Assembly (NCBI GenBank): GCA_016722505.1
Contig: JADKJH010000004.1
Location: 62,001-126,000 of the forward strand
DNA length: 64,000 nucleotides
Reading direction: 5' to 3'
Source: Holophagaceae bacterium
Lineage (GTDB): Bacteria; Acidobacteriota; Holophagae; Holophagales; Holophagaceae
Part shown: piece after piece, positions 45,374 to 54,089 of the stretch
How positions within the stretch are numbered: the first letter of the stretch is position 1
How the letters are laid out: the number at the start of each line of letters is the position of its first letter
Notes under the pieces: generated by a model
Database searches by the model: none
The model's input: only the letters and a program-made list of their open reading frames with translations
Told to the model about the DNA's origin: nothing
Made by a program: the position numbers and the translations under genes

Positions 45374-45775
45374 TCATGTGGATTGGCCCGCAAGGCCTTT
45401 TTCGAACCGTGCAAGGTCGATGGGCGCGCGGGAGTGCGTGCCTGTTCCAATTAGGTTCACGCCATCGTGAGCCTGCACCTCGAAAGTGACCAGCTTGCCG
45501 GTCACGGCGACGACCTTGGCCCGGGCGGTCACCGTCCGACCGACGGGCGTCGCCGCCAGGTGGCGGATGTTGACTTCAAAACCGACGGAAGTCCACCCGG
45601 GCGGAAGGCTGGGCTGAATGGCTTGGCTCGCCGCGACCTCCATCAGGTAAATCATGAAAGGGGTCCCGTAGACCTCTGGCATCTCCTCATGAAAATGGCG
45701 GACGGTGACTTCCCGCGTAACCACTACTGTCGCTTCGGATTCTGCGCCGACGACTACATCTGCGACGGGATTCAT
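45374..45775 (-). CDS. Hot-dog fold thioesterase (fluoroacetyl-CoA thioesterase-like)
   Basis: This 133-residue protein has GGAGG before the ATG at 45775. It reads TVRHFHEEMPEVYGTPFMIYLMEVAA, GFEVNIRHLAATPVGRTVTARAKV and VNLIGTGTHSRAPID, the layout of FlK-like single hot-dog thioesterases, which hydrolyse small acyl-CoA esters. The physiological substrate is unknown. It stands alone between two minus-strand genes. Confidence 0.8.
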   Translation of the reverse strand: MNPVADVVVGAESEATVVVTREVTVRHFHEEMPEVYGTPFMIYLMEVAASQAIQPSLPPGWTSVGFEVNIRHLAATPVGRTVTARAKVVAVTGKLVTFEVQAHDGVNLIGTGTHSRAPIDLARFEKGLAGQST

Positions 45776-45835
45776 GGTTCCTCCGAGAGCAGCTGGCTGG
45801 CCGGATTCCCTTGGGCACGGGATCAAGCCAGGGGC

Positions 45836-46231
45836 CTACTCATTGACGTTGTCAATGGATGTGAGCACCAGTTTCGAACCGACCTGGTCAAAGACAAAGC
45901 GGATCGGGTACTCGCCGACATCGCACCACACCTCGTAGTGGAGCTTGTTCTTCCACTTCTCGGGATGCAGGGGGGCCGAGGCAAAACACTGTTTCGTTGG
46001 CCCCGGGAAAATGGTTTTATACCGCTGTATGAACACCTTCTGGTTTTTGATATCGCCACCGAATTCATTGCAGCGGAGGGGAAATTTCGTCATGGCGATC
46101 AATGTCGGCAAATCATCCGCTTTCAACGCGGATTGGAACTTCACCCATTCTGCGGATACCTCCCGAGGCAATGCAGGGCTGCCTGCGGAAGCATGGATGA
46201 AACAAGCGATTAGGATAAGGAAGTGTTTCAC
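45836..46231 (-). CDS. Exported protein of unknown function
   Basis: GTG at 46231 begins a signal peptide (VKHFLILIACFIHASAGSPA); AGGA lies 7 bases upstream. The mature part of about 110 residues reads EWVKFQSALKADDLPTLIAM, KFPLRC and KLHYEVWCDVGEYPIRFVFD, suggesting a small cystatin/NTF2-like fold. No family is assigned. A longer reading frame upstream has the composition of antisense sequence and is not used. Confidence 0.6.
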   Translation of the reverse strand: MKHFLILIACFIHASAGSPALPREVSAEWVKFQSALKADDLPTLIAMTKFPLRCNEFGGDIKNQKVFIQRYKTIFPGPTKQCFASAPLHPEKWKNKLHYEVWCDVGEYPIRFVFDQVGSKLVLTSIDNVNE

Positions 46232-46254
46232 TTGGAATCCTGATTGCGGGCGGC

Positions 46255-46797
46255 CTAAGGCTGCTGGAATTCGATGGTGGCCGGGCGCCAAGTCTGAGGA
46301 TCGTTCAGCAGCTTGTGGCGGGCACTGAAGATCTCTAGGGCCTGGGGAACGAACCGGATGAGAATGAGCTCGGGAGTTTTGGGACCTTGGGGATAAAAGG
46401 GAGCCCAGGAGGTTTGCCAGCGCCTCTCCTTCTCGGCTGGGTTGGAGACGAGGGTTCCGCTGCCCAGGAGCGTGACATAGGACATCGTCGCCCGGTCGAA
46501 GTAGAGCAGGGTGGCCTTCGAATTCTTCCTGAGTTGTGCGGCCTTCCGTGTGGTGTTCTTGGTGGCTAGCCAGATGACGAAGTCCTGGTCCGGTTCCGCC
46601 GGATCCACGACGCGTGCCTGGGGTTGGCCCTCCTCGCCGATCGTCACGAGGGTGCAGTAATGAGCCTGTTTCATGACCTCCCGGGCGGCGGCGAGGGTCT
46701 GCGCGCGGGTGGCCGGTTCGGGGGTAGAAGGCGGCATCCACCCAATGTTGCACACGATGGCAGCGAGCAGGCCGACCGAGCGGATCAGACGAATCAT
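46255..46797 (-). CDS. Exported pyridoxamine 5'-phosphate oxidase-like FMN-binding protein
   Basis: From ATG 46797, a signal peptide (MIRLIRSVGLLAAIVCNIGW) is followed by a split-barrel flavin domain. It contains HYCTLVTIGEEGQPQARVVD, VIWLATKNTTRKAAQLRKN and TLLYFDRATMSYVTLLGSG, and ends with ILIRFVPQALEIFSARHKL. Such proteins bind FMN or F420/heme. Export of one is less common. The substrate is unknown. Confidence 0.78.
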   Translation of the reverse strand: MIRLIRSVGLLAAIVCNIGWMPPSTPEPATRAQTLAAAREVMKQAHYCTLVTIGEEGQPQARVVDPAEPDQDFVIWLATKNTTRKAAQLRKNSKATLLYFDRATMSYVTLLGSGTLVSNPAEKERRWQTSWAPFYPQGPKTPELILIRFVPQALEIFSARHKLLNDPQTWRPATIEFQQP

Positions 46798-46901
46798 GGC
46801 AACCACCGCCTTTGGGAGAACGTCACCTGAGGATGAGCGCTGACCGCCCCGACCGCAAGACGAACTGCCCCGCTGAGCGAGGGCTCGGGTCACGGCACGG
46901 C

Positions 46902-47891
46902 TCACATGCCGATTGGAGATTCCGCTTCCTTCACCGTGATGACGATTTTCCCCTTGTGGCGTCCTGCTTCAAACTGCCGGAAGGCTCCGGGTACCTCGCT
47001 CAAGCGGTAAGCTCCGTCGATCACGGGCACCACCTTGCCCGCTTCGAAAAGCCCCTTCATATACTCCAGATCCTTGTTTTGTTTCAGCGCCACGAGGCCG
47101 ACTTTCTTATTCGTGGCCATCCAGATCCAAGGCCCCAGGAGTAGCGCCTGGAACAGCCGCGCCATGGAGCCTCCGACGGTGACGTACCTTCCCTTGGGGT
47201 TCAAGGCGCGCAGGCAATCCAGGATCGAACGGGATGTCTTCACATCGAGAATCAGGTCATACCGCTGCCCGCCCTTGGTGAAATCCTCCCGGGTGTAATC
47301 AATGACATGATCTGCGCCCATGGAGCGCAGCATATCCAATTTCTCCGGGTGATCCACGGCGGTTACCTCGACACCGAACTGCTTGGCGGTTTGGATGGCA
47401 AAGGTGCCCACCCCTCCGCCCGCGCCGTTGATCAGCAGCTTTTGTCCGGGCGCGATGCGCCCTTTGTCGAGCAGGCCCTGCACCGCCAGCATGGCCGCCT
47501 GGGGGACCGCCGCCGCCTGCTCGAAGCTCATGCTGGGCGCTTTCAGGGCCAGGTCCTTCTCTCGGGCGCAGACATACTCGGCGAAACCGCCCCAGCGGCC
47601 ACTGAGGTCCCCGAACACCTCATCACCCGGCTTGAATTTCAGCACGTTTTTCCCGACCATTTCGACCCGCCCCGCCACATCCGAACCGAGGATCCGTATC
47701 TTCGGTTTCAGCAGGCCGAAGATCAGCCGGTTGACGAAGGAAGTTCCATCGAGGGCACCCAAATCCCAATCATTGATGGATACCGCATGAATTTCGATCA
47801 GTACTTCATCATCCTTGGGAATTGGTTTATCAACTTCTTTCAATTCAAGCACATCTGGTGATCCGTATTTTGTGAACACGATGGCTTTCAT
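46902..47891 (-). CDS. NAD(P)-dependent alcohol dehydrogenase / quinone oxidoreductase-like MDR protein
   Basis: The ATG at 47891 follows GAGGAA. The 329-residue medium-chain reductase has the GroES-like half (AIVFTKYGSPDVLELKEV, GSDVAGRVEMVG, KPGDEVFGDL) and Rossmann motif NGAGGGVGTFAIQTAKQFG. It lacks the Cys/His zinc ligands, placing it with zinc-independent quinone oxidoreductases and enoyl reductases. The specific substrate is unknown. Confidence 0.9.
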   Translation of the reverse strand: MKAIVFTKYGSPDVLELKEVDKPIPKDDEVLIEIHAVSINDWDLGALDGTSFVNRLIFGLLKPKIRILGSDVAGRVEMVGKNVLKFKPGDEVFGDLSGRWGGFAEYVCAREKDLALKAPSMSFEQAAAVPQAAMLAVQGLLDKGRIAPGQKLLINGAGGGVGTFAIQTAKQFGVEVTAVDHPEKLDMLRSMGADHVIDYTREDFTKGGQRYDLILDVKTSRSILDCLRALNPKGRYVTVGGSMARLFQALLLGPWIWMATNKKVGLVALKQNKDLEYMKGLFEAGKVVPVIDGAYRLSEVPGAFRQFEAGRHKGKIVITVKEAESPIGM

Positions 47892-48027
47892 GGTGTTCCT
47901 CAAGAGATGCCCATGAGTGGTGCTTAACGATGAAAGTTTGACAGTTCAACCGGAAATCGAGTGTTTTAAGCATGGCAGCAGCGACCCTCGGTTGGGTCCA
48001 GGTTGAACCAGAAGGTCAACCCGTGGG

Positions 48028-48714
48028 CTATTTTCGTGGGGGAAAGACAATGGGCATCTTGGTGTCTTTGATCAATTTCGTTTCTGATGGATTGATGGAG
48101 GCCAAACGGTACTCAGTCGAATCGTGATACAGCAGCTTGGCTTCGGCAACACTGAAAGTGGTGAGCTCATCAATCAAAATGCTGCCTTTAGCGATGACTA
48201 CTTGGTTATTGCCCTTGGCGTCGGCAAGGATGATGGAGGATTGCTTCGACGTTTCCTTTTCGCCAGATCCAACGAGATAAACCCTTCCAAATGGGATTTC
48301 TGCGCCGTTTTGGGTCAACGATAATTCATGGTCTTCCTCAATGGCCGAATTGGAATCCGGAAGCAGCCACCATGACTTTCCATCATTCGCATCAATGAAA
48401 AGGACATTCCGAATAATAGATCCTGAACTCTTGAGGCTGAACGACCCACCTCCTGATTCCCGTAGCTCCGCCCGGATCACGCTAGAGGAGCCTACTCTCG
48501 AGAACTGTCCCAGCCTCAATTCGGGTTCGCCCTGTTCTTGAGGGGCAAGATCCGGGGCCGTTGCCTGGGTTCGATGGGACGATCTGAAAAACCCTGAGAC
48601 CAGGCTTGTTGAAATGGCGATGAGCGAGAGGGTGAGCAAGAGAAAAAGAGCCAGCGCATTCACGCGCCAAATATTCCGGAAAACCTTGGACCACGAAATT
48701 GGTTTCACCACCAC
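48028..48714 (-). CDS. Single-pass membrane protein of unknown function
   Basis: This 228-residue protein has one TM helix at residues 18-40 (VNALALFLLLTLSLIAISTS) and a beta-rich extracytoplasmic part. Readable segments are IIRNVLFIDANDGKSWWLLP, FGRVYLVGSGEKETS and IKDTKMPIVFPP. No family is recognised. The codon use is less GC-rich than neighbours, and the gene lies within a segment bounded by a 20-bp direct repeat, so it may have been acquired. Confidence 0.65.
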   Translation of the reverse strand: MVVKPISWSKVFRNIWRVNALALFLLLTLSLIAISTSLVSGFFRSSHRTQATAPDLAPQEQGEPELRLGQFSRVGSSSVIRAELRESGGGSFSLKSSGSIIRNVLFIDANDGKSWWLLPDSNSAIEEDHELSLTQNGAEIPFGRVYLVGSGEKETSKQSSIILADAKGNNQVVIAKGSILIDELTTFSVAEAKLLYHDSTEYRLASINPSETKLIKDTKMPIVFPPRK

Positions 48715-48868
48715 TCCTTCATCAACGATTTCGAGTAAGCCCTCGCGTCAAAATGACTTGAACAATGCAAAGATAACCGGCCAAAGCGAGCAACAGAGAT
48801 CTACAGCATGACCTAGTCGCATATGGCTGAGCCTTGGTTGCTCGTGAGTATAGGTGGATGCGTGGATT

Positions 48869-49240
48869 TCACTTGCGGGGCTGTTGACTTGTCTTCGCCT
48901 TTCGCGCAACCGCTATGGCCGCCCTTGCAAGCACCACGAGCTGCGTACTGTCTTCGAGCAAATCAGCAGGCACCTCAAAGTACTTTCTGACATCCACCCG
49001 GCCCTTCTTGGTGCCGTATGAGAAACATTTGCTTCCCATCTGCTCGTATTTCTTGCGGGACTCATCATCTACCGTGAAGAAAAGAGATCCATCCATAATC
49101 ATGGCGAACTGGGTTGCTTCGGACTTGACGCCGATTCCACCGAAAAAGCGGCCAGTGGAGAGTCCTGGAATGCTCACGAGCTGCTCTATAACAAACTGAG
49201 TGAATTCATGGCTACTCGCCCCCACGAATGTCTCCTTCAC
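48869..49240 (-). CDS. TfoX N-terminal domain protein
   Basis: This 123-residue protein matches TfoX_N: RFFGGIGVKSEATQFAMIMD, LFFTVDDESRKKYEQMGSKC and YFEVPADLLED. TfoX proteins regulate natural competence in Gammaproteobacteria, but stand-alone TfoX_N proteins occur widely without known function. It is transcribed toward the membrane protein gene and is likewise enclosed by the direct repeats at 47989 and 49306. Confidence 0.85.
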   Translation of the reverse strand: MKETFVGASSHEFTQFVIEQLVSIPGLSTGRFFGGIGVKSEATQFAMIMDGSLFFTVDDESRKKYEQMGSKCFSYGTKKGRVDVRKYFEVPADLLEDSTQLVVLARAAIAVARKAKTSQQPRK

Positions 49241-49345
49241 CTATCGAACGAAATTAATCGGCACTAATGATAGTCGAATGTTCAGATCATGACCGCAGCC
49301 GCGCACGGTTGGGTCCAGGTTGAACGGGAGGCGAGAGGTTAGACC

Positions 49346-49458
49346 CAATACCGTTCACTTTGGAGAAAAAGTAGCCACGAAGAGACACGAATAGGACACG
49401 AAGACGTTAATTCGTGCCCTTCGTGTGGCTTCGTGGCTGATTTAACTGAACGGTATTG
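49346..49458. mobile_element. 113-bp MITE-like element with 12-bp TIRs and a 10-bp target duplication
   Basis: The ends are perfect inverted repeats CAATACCGTTCA / TGAACGGTATTG. The flanks are identical direct repeats AGGTTAGACC at 49336-49345 and 49459-49468. The interior also folds: AGCCACGAAG with ACACGAA is inverted as TTCGTGT with CTTCGTGGCT. There is no coding capacity, so any movement must be driven by a transposase elsewhere. Confidence 0.8.
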
Positions 49459-49486
49459 AGGTTAGACCGTCGGACGACCTTTGGAC

Positions 49487-49864
49487 TCAGGATATTGGGG
49501 ATTCTGGAGGTTGCCAAAGTTCAATTCGATTCCCTTCTGGGTCCATGACCCAACCGAATTTGCCGAATTCTGATTCCTCGACTTTGGAATCAACTTCACA
49601 GCCTTCTGAACGCAATACATCAAGGACTGCGTGGAGATCTTCGACTACATAATTCACCATGAAGGATGCCTTGCTTGGAGCGAAGTATTCAGATGAATCA
49701 GGGAAAATACTCCAGGCCGTAACTCCATCTGGTTTGTTCCAGGGAAAGGCTGTGCCACCCCAATCTTGAACATCGATGCCTAGATGAAGCTTGTACCAGG
49801 CCTGGAGTGCCTCTGGGGCTCGAGCCTTAAAGAACACCCCGCCAATTCCGACAACTCTTTTCAT
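49487..49864 (-). CDS. VOC (glyoxalase/bleomycin-resistance) family protein
   Basis: This 125-residue protein has one VOC unit pair: VGIGGVFFKARAPEALQAWY at the start and NYVVEDLHAVLDVLRSEGCE, then FGKFGWVMDPEGNRIELWQP at the end, with the metal-ligand Glu in IELW. Members include lyases, isomerases and drug-binding proteins; the role is unassigned. GAACG-poor, AT-richer codon use links it to the neighbouring accessory genes. Confidence 0.85.
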   Translation of the reverse strand: MKRVVGIGGVFFKARAPEALQAWYKLHLGIDVQDWGGTAFPWNKPDGVTAWSIFPDSSEYFAPSKASFMVNYVVEDLHAVLDVLRSEGCEVDSKVEESEFGKFGWVMDPEGNRIELWQPPESPIS

Positions 49865-49936
49865 GGGAAACCCTTCGTATGGATGGGATTTTTAGAACAG
49901 CCTTTGGTCAACGACCTAACTACGCAATTAGACATA

Positions 49937-50497
49937 CTACCTCGGCCACAGCCACCCGAATGTTCCGGCAGTGAGCAGCGCGTAGATGAGGGCATCCACC
50001 AGCTCCTTGAAGACGGCGCTCCAGGGGCGGCTCATCCAGATGGCTCCGGGGATGGTGCCGAGGCCGTAGGCCATGAAGGCGGCGCTGCCCACCACGCGGA
50101 ACACTGTCAGGTAGTGCATTTTCGTCGGAAGGGTCACGTGGCAGATGTAGGCCGCGAAGAGGGATACCAGCACCGTGAATAGGAACCAGGAGATGAGGGA
50201 GGGCCCCATCTTCGGAACTCCGTTGGGCCGGAGGGTGAGGAAGCCCAGGGGGCCGTCCAGGTACTTCTGCTTCATCGCCTCGCTGCCCATCTCCTTCATG
50301 TCGGCGCAATAGGGCAGCACGTACTGGCCCGGCGCCGGGCTGTGCTTGCGGATGGCGTCGCGCACTTCGTCTTCGTTGGCCAGTTGGCGGTATTCCGAGT
50401 TGTGGTACTTGAACACCATGTGGATGAGGCTGCTGGCGAGGAAGACGAAGACTGCCGAAAGCAGGATGGGCAGCCATAGGTTTGAGAGCGAGAGCAT
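49937..50497 (-). CDS. Uncharacterised membrane protein
   Basis: GGAGGAT precedes the ATG. The 186-residue protein has an N-terminal helix (LWLPILLSAVFVFLASSLIH), a soluble loop, then three helices (LISWFLFTVLVSLFAAYIC, VGSAAFMAYGLGTIPGAIW, LVDALIYALLTAGTFGWLW). The start ASSLIHMVFKYHNSEYRQLANED recurs in membrane proteins of unknown function. It is divergent from rlmF. Confidence 0.75.
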   Translation of the reverse strand: MLSLSNLWLPILLSAVFVFLASSLIHMVFKYHNSEYRQLANEDEVRDAIRKHSPAPGQYVLPYCADMKEMGSEAMKQKYLDGPLGFLTLRPNGVPKMGPSLISWFLFTVLVSLFAAYICHVTLPTKMHYLTVFRVVGSAAFMAYGLGTIPGAIWMSRPWSAVFKELVDALIYALLTAGTFGWLWPR

Positions 50498-50715
50498 GGA
50501 TCCTCCGGGAGATGGATTCGGGATGAGGGTGGTTGGAAAGGGACGCCCAGCCTAGCGCTGAACCCCCGGCTTGTGTCAAGGGCACCGACCCCTGCGCCAC
50601 CCAATGGAAGAGGTTTCCGGATGATATCCTTGGCCTAGGAAACAAATGGCCATGCCCCCCTTCAAGCCCCATGAAGCCTAGATCGAAGGCGATGCCAGCG
50701 CCGCCGGAGAGCGCT

Positions 50716-51669
50716 ATGGAAAAGCCGGGCTTGCATCCCCGCAATCCCCATCGCCATGGCTACGACTTCGACCACCTCATCCAAAGCTGTCCGGAATTGG
50801 GACCTTTCGTGCGGCCTAACGCCTACGGTGGTGTCTCCATTGATTATGCGGATCAAGCAGCTGTAAAGATGCTAAATCGTGCGTTATTGAAGCACGTTCA
50901 TGGAATCGTCCACTGGGATATTCCGCCTGGTTTCCTTTGCCCGCCGGTGCCCGGCCGCGTGGATTACCTGCATCATCTGGCAGATCTGCTGGCGGGCGGC
51001 AATGGTGGCGCGATACCGGGAGGTACGCGGGTGCGCGTGCTAGACATCGGCGTGGGTGCCAACGCGATCTATCCTCTGGTGGGCCACACCACCTTTGGCT
51101 GGAGTTTCCTGGGTTCCGACATTGATGCGAAAGCTCTGGCGGCGGCGCGGCGGATCGTGGATGCGAACGGCCTTTCGAAGGCCATCGAACTTAGACGGCA
51201 GACGCCGCCAGCGATTTTCCGCGGCTTCTTGAAGGATGATGAAAGCTTCGATCTCTCCGTGTGCAACCCGCCGTTCCACGCCTCCCCGGAGGCAGCCCAG
51301 GCCGGCTCACGGCGGAAATGGACGAATCTGGGGCGGGGAGGTTCCGGGAAAACCGCGCCCGCCCTGAATTTCGGTGGGCAGGGTGCGGAACTCTGGTGCG
51401 AGGGTGGCGAGGCATCTTTTGTGCGCCGGATGATCCAAGAAAGCGCAATGATCCCCGCGCGGTGTCTGTGGTTCACCACGCTCCTATCCAAGTCGTCCAA
51501 CCTGCCATGCGTTCTTCGCGTGCTGAAACAAGCGCAGGTGCGGGATCAGCGCATCATCCCCATGGCCCAGGGGCAGAAACAGAGCCGCATCGTGGCCTGG
51601 ACCTTCTTCACGCCGGAAGCACGCGAAGCCTGGGCCCGGGAGCGGTGGCGCCTGGGGACAGCCAACTGA
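50716..51669 (+). CDS. rlmF: 23S rRNA (adenine(1618)-N6)-methyltransferase RlmF
   Basis: RlmF methylates A1618 of 23S rRNA. The 317-residue protein opens [20 protein letters not shown], like the E. coli enzyme. It has the conserved [26 protein letters not shown] (core [20 protein letters not shown]), SAM motif [14 protein letters not shown] and catalytic NPPFHAS. The ATG at 50716 matches the family start; an in-frame ATG at 50671 would add 15 residues. Confidence 0.92.
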   Translation: MEKPGLHPRNPHRHGYDFDHLIQSCPELGPFVRPNAYGGVSIDYADQAAVKMLNRALLKHVHGIVHWDIPPGFLCPPVPGRVDYLHHLADLLAGGNGGAIPGGTRVRVLDIGVGANAIYPLVGHTTFGWSFLGSDIDAKALAAARRIVDANGLSKAIELRRQTPPAIFRGFLKDDESFDLSVCNPPFHASPEAAQAGSRRKWTNLGRGGSGKTAPALNFGGQGAELWCEGGEASFVRRMIQESAMIPARCLWFTTLLSKSSNLPCVLRVLKQAQVRDQRIIPMAQGQKQSRIVAWTFFTPEAREAWARERWRLGTAN

Positions 51670-51836
51670 TCCCGAAGAGCCGACACGTTTGGAGAGTCTA
51701 ATTTTCCTGGGAACCTTGTCATCGGGGAGGCCAGCGCTACAAATACTACTGGGAGGCCGTGGGGCTTTTTACTTACATCGAAACCGTAAGCGGATATGCT
51801 TCTCCTTTCCCATTACTCAAGTGCTCAAGGAGTCCC

Positions 51837-52394
51837 ATGCGCGCGTCCGCCTGTATCCTGTCCATCCTTTTGGTCGGTGCTGCGATCCCGGTTTCCGCCC
51901 AATCCTCGAAGTTCATCAAAAAGAACGCCGATGGCACCGCGAACATCCTGTATTCCAATACCCAGATCAAGAAGGGCGAGGAGGGCAAGAATGTCCTGAA
52001 GGCGGCTTTCAAAGCCGACGAGAGCATTTATGCCCGGGCCTATTTCAGCGCCAAGTTCCCGGCTCTGACCGGCGAGGCGGAGGGATTTATTGATATCTGG
52101 GTGGACGGCAAACACGCCAAGCGCATGGCCTTCACCAACCGGGACGTGGCGGCGGGCAACGAGCAGATGCAGATCTACATTCGCAACACCGACCCCAGCC
52201 CCGATATCAAGGATGAAGTCTGGGACGCCATGGAGCCCGGCAACCACAAGGTGAACCTCATCGTCGGCTTCACCCAGTTCATGCGTGAAGGCGCGCGGGC
52301 CTCGGTGCAGGGCGACGATGTCGTCGTCAAACGGGACGATGTGTACAAGGCTGTCTATCTTTCTTCGAGTTCCTTCACCTTTACAAAGGATTGA
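51837..52394 (+). CDS. Exported protein of unknown function
   Basis: AAGGAG precedes the ATG. The 185-residue protein has a signal peptide (MRASACILSILLVGAAIPVSA) and a beta-rich mature part. Readable pieces are FKADESIYARAYFSAKFPAL, EGFIDIWVDGKHAKRMAF and NHKVNLIVGFTQFMREGARA. It has no recognised motif. Three 9-bp GATTGAT-type repeats begin on its stop codon. Confidence 0.68.
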   Translation: MRASACILSILLVGAAIPVSAQSSKFIKKNADGTANILYSNTQIKKGEEGKNVLKAAFKADESIYARAYFSAKFPALTGEAEGFIDIWVDGKHAKRMAFTNRDVAAGNEQMQIYIRNTDPSPDIKDEVWDAMEPGNHKVNLIVGFTQFMREGARASVQGDDVVVKRDDVYKAVYLSSSSFTFTKD

Positions 52395-52415
52395 TAGGAT
52401 TGATTGGATTGATCG
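52389..52415 (+). repeat. Three 9-bp tandem repeats at a gene end
   Basis: GATTGATAG, GATTGATTG and GATTGATCG follow one another, overlapping the stop of the exported-protein gene. They resemble the ATTGACACC repeat in the methyltransferase gene in unit length. Confidence 0.7.
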
Positions 52416-52450
52416 GCGCTGCCTCCGCGGTTCCCACTTATCGAGGTCCC

Positions 52451-52897
52451 ATGGCGCGCCGTCCTGAACAAGTCCATAAATCCGTGAAGGACACGCTGGA
52501 GGACCTTCTGAAGGGCCACCGGGAGGCGGCCTTCAGCGGGCCGGAGCCCGCGCTCAAGTATCTCAGGCGCACCTTGGAGGGGCAGGCCAGCCTGCCCAAT
52601 GCGGTCAAGGCTGTGGCTTACGATTTTGTCGCGGACGCCGAAGCCCAGCTTCAACACTGGGAAGCGGTGGACGAGGCCGTGAAACTGGTGCTGGCCAATC
52701 TCCCCGCCATGGAACAGGATTTGGGCCATGGTTATCGGGCCCGCCTGGAAGCCATGGCCTGCTTTGAACGGGGCATCCAGGCCCGCAGCGAGTTGGGAGA
52801 TTTCCACGGTGCCCTGGAGCTTTGCGAACGCGCCATCGGATTGAACCTGGGGACCCACTACACAGCCAAACGGGATAGCTTGGATTGGGCTCGGTAG
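52451..52897 (+). CDS. Small helical protein, TPR-like
   Basis: The ATG at 52451 follows CGAGG; a frame extension to 52391 runs through the short tandem repeats and is less likely. The 148-residue product is all helical: EQVHKSVKDTLEDLLKGHRE, AVAYDFVADAEAQLQHWEAV and a TPR-like tail RSELGDFHGALELCERAIGL. A regulatory or scaffolding role is plausible, but the function is unknown. Confidence 0.65.
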   Translation: MARRPEQVHKSVKDTLEDLLKGHREAAFSGPEPALKYLRRTLEGQASLPNAVKAVAYDFVADAEAQLQHWEAVDEAVKLVLANLPAMEQDLGHGYRARLEAMACFERGIQARSELGDFHGALELCERAIGLNLGTHYTAKRDSLDWAR

Positions 52898-53013
52898 GGG
52901 CAGAAAAGTTGTGGCATTTGGTACAGTCCGGCCCGGATCCGTGCACAGGCTCCGGGGAGGAGTAAGCTCGGGTTTTCGACCATCCGGGAACCCGCCACAT
53001 CAAGGAGACTTCT

Positions 53014-53592
53014 ATGGACTTCAAGGACAGCAAGAGCGCGCAGAACCTGCTCAAGGCTTTTGCCGGGGAGAGCCAGGCGCGGAACCGCTACACCTTTGCG
53101 GCGGGGATCGCCCGCAAGGAGGGCTTGGAACATGTGGCCGCTATCTTCGAGGAGACTGCGTTAAATGAGAAAGAGCACGCCAAGCTCTTCTATAAACACC
53201 TTGCCAGCCTGGCTCCAGGGGCCCTGGAGATCACTGCTGGATACCCTGTGGTCGCCGGGGACACCGCCGCCCAACTCCAGGCCGCAGTGAATGGCGAGAA
53301 TGAGGAATGGACTGCGCTTTATCCAGAATTTGCCAGGATCGCCCGCGAAGAGGGATTTCCTGAAGTTGCCAAGACGTTTGAATGGGTCTCCAAGGTGGAG
53401 AAAGAACACGAGGCCCGCTTCAAGCGGCTGCTGGACCACGTGGTGAACGGCACCGTGTTCCAGCGGGGCGAGAAGATCTACTGGCGTTGCCGTAATTGCG
53501 GGCATATCCACGAAGGCACCACGGCGCCCAAGCTGTGTCCCGTCTGCCTGCATCCCCAGGCCTTCTTCGAACCCGTCGCGGAGAATTTCTGA
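53014..53592 (+). CDS. rbr: Rubrerythrin
   Basis: Rubrerythrin reduces hydrogen peroxide with a di-iron site, protecting anaerobes. The 192-residue protein has the N-terminal GESQARNRYTFAA with ligand Glu, EETALNEKEHAKLFYKHL with ExxH, and a second pair in FEWVSKVEKEHEARFKRLL. A C-terminal rubredoxin-like domain carries CRNCG and CPVCLHPQAFF. AAGGAG precedes the ATG. Confidence 0.96.
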   Translation: MDFKDSKSAQNLLKAFAGESQARNRYTFAAGIARKEGLEHVAAIFEETALNEKEHAKLFYKHLASLAPGALEITAGYPVVAGDTAAQLQAAVNGENEEWTALYPEFARIAREEGFPEVAKTFEWVSKVEKEHEARFKRLLDHVVNGTVFQRGEKIYWRCRNCGHIHEGTTAPKLCPVCLHPQAFFEPVAENF

Positions 53593-53669
53593 TCATTGCG
53601 TCATTGCGCGGGCACCTGCAGGGCTGAAAAGGCACCTGGGTTAGAATCATCTCAACGCTAAGGTTGCCC

Positions 53670-54089
53670 ATGTCCTTCACTCCTGGATCAAAACACGGCC
53701 AGATGGCCGACATCAACATGACGCCGATGATCGACGTGATGCTGGTGCTGCTCATCATCTTCATGGTGGCGGCGCCGATGCTGACTACGGGCGTGGACGT
53801 GAACCTGCCGGAGGCCAAGACTGGCAAGAGCCTTGAATCCGAGGCCCTGACTGTGACGATGACCGATGATGGCCGCATCCAGTTCGGGAAAACGTTCGTG
53901 CAATTGGGGGTGCTGCAAAAACAACTGCGGGAGCAGGCCAAGCTGGACCGCAAACGCCCAGTGATGGTGCGGGCGGACCATAATCTGCCCTATGGACGAG
54001 TCATCGCGGTGGTGGATAGCATCCGCGAGGCGGGCTTTTCGCAAGTGGGTTTTGTAACCCAAGCCTCGTTGGAAGCAGAAGGCAAGTAA
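53670..54089 (+). CDS. ExbD/TolR family biopolymer transport protein
   Basis: This 139-residue protein has a cytoplasmic N-terminus and one TM helix (MIDVMLVLLIIFMVAAPML) bearing the conserved Asp used in proton-driven energisation. A periplasmic domain follows, ending RADHNLPYGRVIAVVDSIRE. It normally works with an ExbB/TolQ partner, but none is adjacent. TAATG couples it to the TonB-like gene. A -10-like TAGAAT lies upstream at about 53642. Confidence 0.9.
   Translation: MSFTPGSKHGQMADINMTPMIDVMLVLLIIFMVAAPMLTTGVDVNLPEAKTGKSLESEALTVTMTDDGRIQFGKTFVQLGVLQKQLREQAKLDRKRPVMVRADHNLPYGRVIAVVDSIREAGFSQVGFVTQASLEAEGK

Noticed and set aside
49289..49302. 14-bp match ATGACCGCAGCCGC also seen near 63527
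   Set aside because: It is too short in GC-rich DNA to be significant and the flanks do not match.
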